Assembly: GCA_028023455.1 (NCBI GenBank)
Contig: JAQFVV010000055.1
Coordinates: 7,284,030-7,348,029, forward strand
Source of the DNA: Epiperipatus broadwayi
Taxonomy: Eukaryota; Onychophora; Udeonychophora; Euonychophora; Peripatidae
Direction of reading: 5' to 3'
DNA length: 64,000 nucleotides
In this document: piece by piece, positions 35,915-45,344 of the stretch
Layout of the letters: each line of letters starts with the position of its first letter
How positions within the stretch are numbered: position 1 is the stretch's first letter
The notes under the pieces: model-generated
Database searches by the model: none
Told to the model about the DNA's origin: nothing
What the model saw: only the letters and a program-made list of their open reading frames with translations
Program-made: the position numbers and the translations under genes

Positions 35915-37649
35915 TCAAATTTATCTGTTTTATCCTACGTATTATTAATCAACCTATTCAAATTAAAGGGTTTCTAAAACCAACATTGAACTTGTCTGCA
36001 CATGTCTTTCCAATTTTATTTCCAGCACTCGTGCCAACAATTTTCTATCACTTCCAACTTTTCTGTTCTCTGACAATATTTCCTTTAAAATAGTCAACGT
36101 ATCTAAGTTTAGCAGTTGCATTTAATCCAGATTTTGTCATACCAGAAGTATAAATCTTCAAATTCTCAAACTTATTAGTCTCAAACTTACATTAATAGTT
36201 GTTTTGGTGCAAAATCGTTCCCAACTCCGCAAATTTAGACATTAGTACTTGAGATCTCATGTTAACCCACCCTCTAATATTAAAAGGTTTAACAATCTTC
36301 TTATAATAATAAATTGAAATTCTGCTTTATTGTCAAATCCAAGTAGCAAATTTCATCTTTTTCAAGCTCTATACTCCAATTTAATTCTGATTTTATACGT
36401 AATTAAACATAATGGCTTGTGGTGTACATACAAAAACATTACCCACATAGGTTATATATATATACAGTTTTATATTTATTTAATATCGGAAGTATTATAT
36501 TCTCTTTGAATGTTAAAGTTACATTGCAAACAACCAATAAATAGATTACCTCATTGTTCAAGCTTTTGCCCTTTTATACGCATCAACTCTAAATACAGTT
36601 ACAATATTATTGTCAATCCAAACTTAAGACATCGTAAATAAATTTCCGCTATTATTTATTTACATTTTTTTTAAGTAATAATTTTAATGAATTCTTTTAT
36701 ATTGTAATTCCGTAATCTCCAATGAAGCCATTTTGTATTCATTTGAGATAACATTCGGTATTTACATATTAGTTCACATCCTTATTAATCCGGCAATAAT
36801 TTTTTAATCTTGCAATTTCCGGAAATAATGTCTACATGGGATTTGCTAACAAACTTAATTGATCAATTTGGAAAAATGACATCTAAGTTTATTTAATGCA
36901 AAATGACATAAATTTATTTAGCATAAATGAAATATCTATAAACAGGTATTTGCGTGTTTTTTTTTTTGTGAGAAATTATCTTCCACCAACTAAATGTATA
37001 AATATTTATTTTATAAAATGGTCACCTATAACTTTATTTACTGGAAATGAAACCAACATACATTTACATTTTTTTGAGAAATGAAAAGTAAACTTTTGAT
37101 AATATAAATTTATTACAAGTGGTAACCAAACAAGTATATATATAAACATGCAATTTTGCCCATTTACAAAATGTTTAGTGTCATTGCAGCAGACTGAAAT
37201 TTTTTTACCTCGAATCATGTTCCGTTGTGAATAGTTACTTTCTTTTGGCAATCCCAAATGAAATAGCTCCATTGTTTATCCAAACTGTGGATAAAAAGTG
37301 CCAGATTTTAATCATTTTCTTTGGTAAAAAATACTATACAGGATCTCTTAGTAAAAATTAAAGATGGACATTAAATCCCATGCATGTTACTTTTGCCAGA
37401 TGATAGATTACTCTTGCCAGCATTCTTTCATACATCGTATAATTTAAATGGAAGAGAAAAACCAAGATTTTGATATTCTCATCAGAATATTATCTAATAT
37501 TCCCTTACAAAATGAATTTATTTCCCTTTAGAAAAAATGTAAACATTTTTTAATTTGATCTTTTTTTTTTATTTTATTAAGGAAAAAAATGCAGGTGACT
37601 GATCATACATGATGTAAATACATTGTTCAATATTACAAGGTGAAACAAT

Positions 37650-37985
37650 TATAGACCAGGTTTACAAAAGTACATACGCTCGATAACAATTATATCCATA
37701 AAAGAGTTTAACGAGTGATGAGCACAGATCTGCACTGCTCAAAAACAATCCATCAAGAGGCACAGCAACCCATGAGAGTGGAAACAGTGCTGGAAACTTT
37801 GACCCTGTATCCTTCCGGTAGGCTTTCCGGGTAGTGGCAATAATTGTCAACAGTCTGCACCCATAAACCAGACTCCCAACGACCGCCACCATCGACCCCT
37901 GAGAAAGAAATAAAGAGTGCAGACCTGTGCCCGCAAATATTGCAGCATAACTCCATTAATGTTAGAGATATTTCTAGCTGGAGTG
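37650..37985 (-). other. GC-richer block, possible repeat or exon, unrecognised
   Basis: This block is markedly less A/T-rich than its flanks. Overlapping open frames exist on both strands (for example minus-strand 37662-37892 and plus-strand 37844-38158), and none has a recognisable motif. On the minus strand it reads GGTCGATGGTGGCGG...GTTTATGGGTGCAGAC. It could be an old repeat with moderate GC content. Similarity to another part of the window was not seen. Confidence 0.3.
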
Positions 37986-38886
37986 TCTGGCAGCCAGCGT
38001 GTCAATTGAATTTGTCTGTGATTGTTATTGATAAAAGAATTGTTCGCTTTTATTCCTTAAATTTCTCAATCTTTATTAAAAGTTGTTCATTGAATAATTT
38101 CTATAAAACAGTTGATTGTTCATCTTCCTCATCCATTAAATCCAATATGTTATCATAAGCCTCTTGTATAACGTTATTTACCACATACTTCTATTCTCAC
38201 CAGTTTTACTGCATTTGCTTAGATTTTAATTTTTGACTGTAATGCTTCTTTATAGTTGAATTCTTGAATGTTAACATTAAATAATTTGATTGACTTACTT
38301 CTCTCATTAGTTTCAATTTTAGATTTCATAGATTTGTTCTTATTGATCGGTTTCACTTTTTAGATAACGTTATTTTAAAATTTTAAACTTTTCGAAGCCT
38401 TCTACAACATTCACTTCCTCTTTCCCTTGTCATAATTTGGGTGAGATATAGTCAAAATTACCTGAGGTGATTTCTTTGTTAACTGGATTCTCTTCTTCCA
38501 TCAGTTGTTTATTTATACTGTTGTTTTCTTGACTTGCATTTCCCCCTCTATTTTGCACTTGACTAGAAACATTCTCTGCCATCTTTGTTTTCACAACGAT
38601 GTCAGTTAAAATCTTGTTGCTGCTGGGAAACTAAAAGTTTTTTTCATTTTGATAACAACACTTAAAGGTAATGAGCTTACCCTCAGTTTGACTTCAAAAT
38701 ATTACAGTGAAACTTCGTTATCCTTTTTTAATTCCACCTTTTATAGGGGACCTGAAACTAATGTTGCATTCCTTGAGCCACTTTCTTGACATTTTAATTT
38801 ATATACACATTTGTTTGTGTCAGCGACTTTCATCAATGCGGAACTAATATGGAAGCACTCAACATTTTTAATATCTACAAATGTTA

Positions 38887-39454
38887 ATATACACCACATG
38901 ATTACCATTTCTTAAACTTGCTTATAATTTATTAAAACTGGCAAAACTCTCCATATGTATTGCCACTCAGTGCAAGCCAGAGTAATCAATAGGTATGGAG
39001 AGTTTTGCCTGTTTTAATAACAGTAAGCAAGCATAAGAAATGGTGATCATGTTATGTTTATTGGCTTAAAATCAATCCTGCCTAATAGGATAGTGGTGGC
39101 TATGGTTATTAGAGAACCAAAGACGTGAAAATGTATAGGTAATGAACTGAGTTCGGACCTATATGACTATATAAGCTAATGAGCTTGGATTAAAAACTTT
39201 TCAATTTAAGACTCGTAGTTTTGTTGTTAAGTAGAGATAAAAGATGGCTGCTAGAGGGTTGCATTAGATGCTAAGATCTAGGTGCAGTACTCTTAGACCA
39301 AGGCTCCTCACTGATGAAGGCACAAGTCAGAAACTAGTCTGGGGATATTGGATGAGTAGGCACTAGATGGGTATTTTATGCACAAGCCTGGCATCCATTG
39401 ATTACTCTGGCTTGCACAGAGTGGCAATACGTATGGAGAGTTTTGCCTGTTTTA
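38887..39454. mobile_element. Family A palindromic insertion with 14-bp duplication
   Basis: Exact duplications ATCTACAAATGTTA lie at 38873-38886 and 39455-39468. The left end reads as the inverted 3' part of the family (CATGATTACCATTTCTTAA, GGCAAAACTCTCC, TGCAAGCCAGAG). Directly after it the plus-strand unit starts (GTATGGAGAGTTTTGCC, GAAATGGTGATCATG, AATCCTGCCTA) and runs through the core CACTGATGAAGG...GAAAC to GGAGAGTTTTGCCTGTTTTA. One insertion event therefore carried a short inverted arm plus a full unit. Confidence 0.8.
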
Positions 39455-40093
39455 ATCTACAAATGTTAGAAGAATTAGGTTTTGAACGTTATCTCAAATG
39501 AATATAGAATGCCTTCATTGGATGTTATGGAATTATAAGGATCTGTAAATAGAAAAGAATGCATTAAAATTATTATTGAATTACTTAATAAAAATGTAAA
39601 GAAATACAAGTGGAAATCTGTTCATGATGTTTTGACTTGGACTAATAATGATACTGCAGTTGGATTTAGAGATAATGTGCATGAAATGATTATAAAAGTC
39701 ATTGTTAATGCATTTGTTTTGTAGTTTAGCATTAGCATACAAAAAGATATAATCGTCACAATATTAGACACGTATAAAAACTATATATGTATAGTATGTG
39801 AATGTTTTTGTATGTGCATTGCCCTAGCCATTATGAATTATATGTTTGATGATTTAAATATGATAACAAATAAGTTAGACTATGGGGCCTGAAAAAGAAA
39901 TGTTTTAATTTGTTATTTTATAAAATGACCATTAAACCATTTAATATTAGAGGATGGGTCGATATGAGATCTCATGTACCTAGTGTCACAAGTTTGTGGG
40001 TTTGCATTAAAATAACTATGTAATTTTGAATCTGACATGATTGAGAATTTGAAGATTTATATTTCTGATATGATAAAATCTGTGTTTTGTCGA

Positions 40094-40180
40094 GTGTTGG
40101 TGGTTGAGTGGTGAGCACAGTGGCCTTACAAGAAGTTGTCCTGGGTTAGCATGTTTGCTTCCCAGCCAATGCTATGACAT
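40094..40180 (+). repeat. tRNA-derived SINE head (family T)
   Basis: GTTGGTGGTTGAGTGGTGAG resembles an A box and GTTAGCATGTTTGCTTCCCA a degraded B box. The end AATGCTATGACAT matches the end of the better copies at 40655-40765 and 52919-53018. Diverged and without a clear poly-A tail. Confidence 0.55.
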
Positions 40181-40654
40181 ATAATACAACTGTGATATAT
40201 GGATATGTTGAGCATTTTAAAAGAATTATACATGGTAATAGAAAAGTCCGAAGTAATAAATAATGGATGGCACTATTACTTATACCGAGAACTGAAAGTA
40301 AAATTGGAAAGATATGTTCAGATAAGTTCAATGTTTGATTTAGGACACCCATTAATTTGAATGACTTGAATAATAATGGGATAAAATAGATAAATTAGAT
40401 TGGATTAATATCACATATGCAGTGGGGTGCAGCCAATTATATATACTTTTAAGCTAGATGTAATTAGAGGGGATTTGAACCACAAGCTCCCTTTAGTTAT
40501 CCACTCCATCTTATACAACCGATACACATACATGCAAAAAAGGTAAATGATCTCTAATATATGTATTTCATGCTGAACCAGCACTCATCAGTTGGCCCAG
40601 ATCATCATCTCCCACGTATACACACACATATATAATCAGTTATCCAGTCTAACA

Positions 40655-40765
40655 ATTTTTTTTTTTTTAAGTGTCATAGCATCGGCCGGGACATGAACCC
40701 ACAACCTGGGCAACTGCCTGCAAGTGCAAGGCAGTCACACTGACCTCTCGACCACCAATGCAAGA
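40655..40765 (-). mobile_element. tRNA-derived SINE, poly-A tailed (family T)
   Basis: Read on the minus strand: GCATTGGTGGTCGAGAGGTC (A-box-like), a CAGTTGCCC stem segment, GGTTGTGGGTTCATGTCCCG (B-box-like), GATGCTATGACACTT and a poly-A tail of about 13. Flanked by an exact duplication CAGTCTAACA at 40645-40654 and 40766-40775. The whole unit is only about 110 bp, essentially a tRNA-like head with a tail. Confidence 0.85.
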
Positions 40766-40874
40766 CAGTCTAACAGAGTTGAAGGCTAAATTTCAAAATG
40801 TATGACATTGGTAAGCCTTCAGGGATGATCATGAGATGGTGGCATATTTTTTTAAGAAACATGCTCACTTAAAT

Positions 40875-41541
40875 GATTGCAGAAAAATTGTTGGGGGCCA
40901 TGAAAATTTTAGAAGTTCTCATGTCAGACAATAAATTTTTATTTGAAAAAACAAAAAGCTTAATACTATTAAAAATACATGAAAACTGCTCAAATCATTA
41001 TTGTCTGTCTGACTACTTTTGTGTTTAAACACATCTTTCTTTATATTTCAATCCACTTTGTATAAACAGTACATAAATAATGGTACTTAGCTTATATTAC
41101 TCTCATTTCTCTTGTTTACTCTCAATGTTTGGCTCTTCATGCTAGTATCCCTCTAACGTTGATATGTGGTACTACATTCTTGAATGTACACATTTTCTAA
41201 AACAGGTTAAAAAGTTATAATTGCTACAAATCAACAGATCTACTAAGATCCAAGCATTATTATTTTTTTACCATATTTATTTTTTGTCACAAGATTTACA
41301 ATTAAATATTTTTTAAAGCCTGTTTTTTTTTTTTATGTAGTTGATAGAAATTAAAAATTTTAATAAATAAATAGATAACAAAAATGAACGTTAAGAAAAT
41401 CTTAAAAATAGTTTTGTATATGGTAAAATGACTTCGTATTACTATTCTTATATGCTTGACATAGGATGATAACATATAATGGGTCGCATAAACTTTCAGT
41501 CTGAGAATGGGAGTCACAAATAACAAAAGATTGCAACTACT
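40875..41541. mobile_element. Second copy of the 21083-21602 hAT derivative
   Basis: Matches include GATTGCAGAAAAATTG, CAATAAATTTTTA(A/T)TTGAAA, AATCCACTTTGTATAAACAG, CTCATTTCTCTTGTTTACTC and the end GGTCGCATAAA...GCAACTACTG. The left terminus is not recognisable. An extra A/T-rich segment of about 160 bp (about 41240-41405) interrupts it relative to the first copy. Confidence 0.7.
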
Positions 41542-41740
41542 GTTCTATAATGTCAAAAGGAGAAGTTACAGATATCAGATTTTGATAGAAGATACCATGA
41601 CAAAAGTCATTTACGACTGATAGCTCAAAATCTATGAATTGTGCATACTTTTTTCATGGAGTTTGTTGACATTGAGTTTCTTTTTACCTCTTGTGCTGTC
41701 TAATTGCATTGGAGTCAGATACATTATAGAATGATATTTG

Positions 41741-41968
41741 TCTGAAGGTTTGTAATGATGGTATATTATAAGATGTGATATGTTGGACTATTGCCATCAT
41801 TTATGAGTGAATACTACTCTAAACGTGTAATTACTAACATGTATTGTCTATTTGTGTGTTATTACTAATAAGTTGTTTATATTTGGAAAGTTTAAATAAA
41901 GTTTAAAAATTTCTATACATTCAACGTTCACTCATAAATGATGACAATAGTCCAACATATCACATCTT
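41741..41968. mobile_element. Miniature palindromic form of family S
   Basis: Flanks ACATTATAGAATGATATTTG (41721-41740) and ACATTATAGAATGACATTTG (41969-41988) form a 20-bp duplication with one mismatch. The left end contains GATGTGATATGTTGGACTAT and TGCCATCATTTATGAGTGAA. The right end is its complement (TTCACTCATAAATGATGACA, ATAGTCCAACATATCACATC). Between them is only the family S 3' part (AAACGTGTAATTACTAAC to TTTCTATACATTCAA), without the tRNA-like head. It looks like an internally deleted palindromic dimer. Confidence 0.8.
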
Positions 41969-42173
41969 ACATTATAGAATGACATTTGAGAAAAATTTAG
42001 CAACATTTTTATCAAATTTGTTGATTTGCCATAGTGAATGAGTTGAGAACAAGAATATTTTTAATCAGAATATTTTCTAAATATCTCTTTTTGCCATTTG
42101 TTGGACACACAAATTTATATATAATAGCAACCAGAGGGAATGATTGATTTCTGTTCAACAGGTAGAAATCATT

Positions 42174-42418
42174 CTTCACATGATCACCATTCTTTATGCT
42201 TACAAAAACTCTTACACAGAGGCTAAACTTTCCATACAGTAGCAACACTCAGTGCAAGCCAGAGTAATCAATGGATACAGTGTTCTCAGATCCAAGATTA
42301 CTCCCTGACGAAATCCATAAGCTAGAAACTAATCTGGGGATATTGGATGCATAAACCTTGCATCAATTACTCTGGATTGCATTGAATGGTGCTGCGGTAT
42401 GGAGAATTTAGCCTTTGT
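42174..42418 (+). mobile_element. Family A insertion with 12-bp duplication
   Basis: GTAGAAATCATT lies at 42162-42173 and 42419-42430. The copy begins TTCACATGATCACCATTCT, continues with inverted-end sequence (CTAAACTTTCCATACAGTAG, TGCAAGCCAGAGTAATC), the core (CCTGACGAAATCC...GAAAC) and the complementary end (ATTACTCTGGATTGCATTG, GTATGGAGAATTTAGCC). Same layout as 31590-31860. Confidence 0.75.
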
Positions 42419-42502
42419 GTAGAAATCATTTTCATGTTATGTCTTTATAGGATTTTAATTTTTTTGATTAATCTTTGGTTTAAAATACTATGGTAAATAT
42501 TC

Positions 42503-42625
42503 ATTGGTTTGTTGAAAGTTAGCTTAAGTTAAATTCATTTGAGTTTGGTTTGTTGAAAGTTAGCTTAAGTTAAATTCATTTGAGTTTGGTTTGTTGAAAG
42601 TTAGCTTAAGTTAAATTCATTTGAG
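42503..42625 (+). repeat. Tandem repeat, 3 x 41 bp
   Basis: The unit TTTGGTTTGTTGAAAGTTAG... (41 bp, ending CATTTGAG) is present three times in a row with near-perfect identity; the first two bases differ in the first copy. The last copy overlaps the target duplication of the palindromic SINE that follows at 42630. Confidence 0.92.
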
Positions 42626-42629
42626 TTAG

Positions 42630-43231
42630 CCTGAAGATTTGTGCTGATTGTATATTATTAGTTGTATTATAATGGATTGTTTTCATCATCTGTAAATGAA
42701 TGTTGAATGTACAAAAAATTTAAATTGTATTTAAACTTTTCAAATACAAACAACTTGTTAGTAATAACACATGAATAAACAACACAGGTTAGTAATTACA
42801 CAATGTTTCGAGTAGCAGTATTCTGCACTCTTCAGGTACTGCTGGCCTGATATTCACAGCAACAGTTTTCACATAGAAGTTGAACTTGCACCTTTAGATT
42901 CTTGAATATATTCAAGGCAAAATCTCTAACAAACTGAGCATTTGACAGAATAGCTCAGTTGGTTACAATGTTTGCCTTAAATTCAATATTCAAAAATCTA
43001 AAGGTGCAAGTTTGACTTCTATTCAAATACTGTCACTGTGCATATCAGGCCAGCATTACCTGAAGAAGAGTGGAGAATAATACTCTCGAAACATTGTGTA
43101 ATTAGTAACCTGTGTTGCTTATTTGTGTTATTACTAACAAATTGTTTGTATTTGGAAAGTTTAAATAAAGTTTAAAATTTTCTATACATTCAAAATTCAC
43201 TCATAGATGATGGAAATAGTCCAACATATCA
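42630..43231. mobile_element. Head-to-head palindromic SINE dimer (family S)
   Basis: Exact duplications CATTTGAGTTAG lie at 42618-42629 and 43232-43243, so the 602 bp between arrived as one unit. The left half (to about 42927) is a minus-strand SINE and the right half a plus-strand SINE, meeting at their tRNA-like heads. Right copy: A-box-like TAGCTCAGTTGGTTAC (near 42951), B-box-like GGTGCAAGTTTGACTTC, core CTGAAGA (43060) to GAAAC (43092), tail GTGTAATTAGTAACC and TTTCTATACATTCAA. The left copy has the same parts, with the core hairpin GAGTGCAG/CTGCTACTC. The arms are about 85% alike. This is unlike a normal SINE and unlike simple 5' inversion, because both arms contain the same sequence. 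Confidence 0.88.
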
Positions 43232-43512
43232 CATTTGAGTTAGATTTTTATAAAATAAATATTTTGTGTTTTAACAATATCTTTTACAACCTTTTTAAAG
43301 ATCTGAGTTTAAATCTTTAATGGAGTGCTCTGTGATAACTGATTATCATTGTGGTCATTGTAATAATATGTAAAGGTGGCTATTTATGATATGATTTTTT
43401 CATTTTCTATTTTGCTGTTTTTCTATATTTATATATTTAGCACTTGCAATCTAGTACATGTCATTATATAATTTTAGTTTTAGCTATGGTTCCTAGATAG
43501 CATCTGTAATCA

Positions 43513-43794
43513 GTGACAGTACAATTAGCAATAAGAGAAAATACATGTAAATGGAAAAATATGGGTGATTTAGTCTGTAAATTGTGTAAGGAAGGAATAG
43601 AAAATATTAGGCATCTCTTAATTGAATGTAAATGCTTGAAAGCAGAAAGGCTAATGAAGTTATGGGAGAATAAATATAAACAAAGTGATTATACAGAAAG
43701 TGGATTATTGGTTTTTATGCTGGGTTTGGGAAAAGATAAGGGGGATTTAGATATAAAGGCCATAGAGTTGACAAAGATTATGTTGTGGAAATGA
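43513..43794 (+). pseudogene. LINE C-terminal frame with CCHC knuckle
   Basis: A 93-codon open frame. It contains GDLVCKLCKEGIENIRHLL then IECK, which is C-x2-C-x7-H-x4-C, followed by a charged tail (LDIKAIELTKIMLWK) and a stop. This is the intact C-terminus of the LINE's reverse transcriptase protein; everything upstream is missing. Confidence 0.8.
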
Positions 43795-43958
43795 GATGGA
43801 GCAGATTATGGGAAAGCTTAGGGTGGGGAATGGAAGGGGAAGGTAGAGTGGCTAACAGGTTTCTTCAGCAGAGTTGCTGAGAGATTCCTGACTCCATTTA
43901 AGGAGAAGTCGTGGTGCATCACATCGTCATTTTTTTATATTATGCCAATAAAGTCAAG
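43515..43958 (+). mobile_element. 3' end of the APE-type LINE, severely truncated
   Basis: The region matches the 3' end of the minus-strand LINE at 28110-30970. Shared parts are the CCHC segment, then AGATTATG, GGGGAATGGAAGG, GTGGCTAACAGG, TTTCTTCAGCAG, AAGGAGAAGTCG and the final ATTATGCCAATAAAGTC. The 3' UTR contains AATAAA just before the end. Only about 440 bp remain. Confidence 0.82.
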
Positions 43959-44817
43959 CTTTTTTTAAACTTAGAAATTAAATTATTTTTTTATACATAT
44001 ATAACCTTTGTGCACAAATTGTTTTTGAAGTTTATATCTAAGGTAATTTTTTTGTGGAAAGATATTAAATGTTAACTTCCCGCTGATGATAGATCGTGGC
44101 TTTGCCATACATACTTACCTTAATAAAAATCTCTAATAAAACATTTTCAACTTATCATTTTGCTTTCCACACACCCCTTCAATTAATAGACTACTGAATA
44201 ACTCCAAAGATAGGTTTGAACCTGGATTTATCCTGAGCATCATTTTTCAAAATTAAATGTTCCCAAACTGGATGTCAATCAATCTATTATGGGAAATCTG
44301 AGCATCTCTGTATACATGCCTGCTTCAGACAAGCCAGATCATAGATCTATATTCCTTGAGCACTAAAAGATGACAGGACATCAATTTGTCCCCCCCTATT
44401 CAATCACTCAATACATCAAATAAAATTATTCAAAAAAAGAAAAGTAAGGGAGACTTGCTACATAGCCAATAATCTGAATGCTATTAACCATAGAGACATC
44501 CTTCCCTCTCTCCAAAAAATGGGTGCTCCAATTTAAACATCAAAATAAATTTTAATCTCTTCAAATATATACAATTACACTCATCTCTCCATTATGATTA
44601 TAGTTCATCTTGCTATGAATATGAGAACACCATAAGTTCTTGAAAGTACTAAGCTATTTAATTTATAGAAATAACAAGCTTCTCTATAGTTGCATATAAA
44701 TGCACTTATTACTTTCTGTATTAAAGAAGTGTCATTATTTATAAAAGATATTTTAAATAATAAATATGTATATATAGTCACAAATATTCAAACTGAAAGC
44801 CATATATATGAAAAATT

Positions 44818-45192
44818 ACACAGGCTAAATTCTCCACACAGTAGCACCACCAGTGCAAGCCAGAGTAATCAATGGATACAAGAAGGTTTGTGCATAAAAT
44901 CCTTATCTAGTGCCTGCTCATATTCCCAGACTAGTTTCCAGTTTGTGGCTTTCATCAGTGAGAAGCCTTGGATCTGAGAGCACTGCACTTAGATCTTAGG
45001 ATCTAATGCAACCCCCCAGCAGCTACCTTTTACCTTATTAGCTAACTATAAAGCTTTGAGTCCAAATGAAATCACAATAATGTTTTCAATTCAACCTCAT
45101 TATCTTGGTGGTGCTACTGCATGGAAAGTTTAGCCTCTGTGTAAACAGCTTGTGTAAGCGTAAGAAATGGCCATTATGTGATGTTTAGGGGT
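44818..45192 (-). mobile_element. Family A insertion, core on the minus strand
   Basis: Flanks TATATGAAAAATT (44805-44817) and TATATGAACAATT (45193-45205) form a 13-bp duplication with one mismatch. The left end (GCTAAATTCTCCACACAGTA, TGCAAGCCAGAGTAATC) is complementary to the right end (GGTGCTACTGCATGGAAAGT, TTAGCCTCTGTGTAAACAGC). The core (CATCAGTGAG complement) lies near 44955. It includes the longer middle part (ACCTTTTACC, TAACTATAAAGC). Confidence 0.75.
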
Positions 45193-45344
45193 TATATGAA
45201 CAATTTATTGCACATTTTACACTTCTATTTAGTACACAATCATGATTATAGTGAAAACATTTGAATTTTTTTTTAAATTTTATGGGTGCAATTATTCATT
45301 TTTATTAATATAAATTTTTAATTTTTATTATTTTTAATATAAAT

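Noticed and set aside
37662-38158. Overlapping 76-, 67- and 104-codon frames
   Set aside because: Overlapping frames on both strands with no recognisable domain; the block is reported as unclassified instead.
40655-40765. Functional tRNA gene
   Set aside because: A- and B-box-like segments are present, but there is a poly-A tail and a target duplication and the cloverleaf is degraded, so it is a SINE.
43060-43092. Calling the family S core a functional hammerhead ribozyme
   Set aside because: The core residues and one stem fit, but stems I and III and a UH cleavage site were not found by eye; kept only as a hypothesis.
44090-44130. U1 snRNA-like ATACTTACCT
   Set aside because: The rest of U1 is absent; the string is simply the complement of a donor-like GTAAGTAT and has no open frame beside it.
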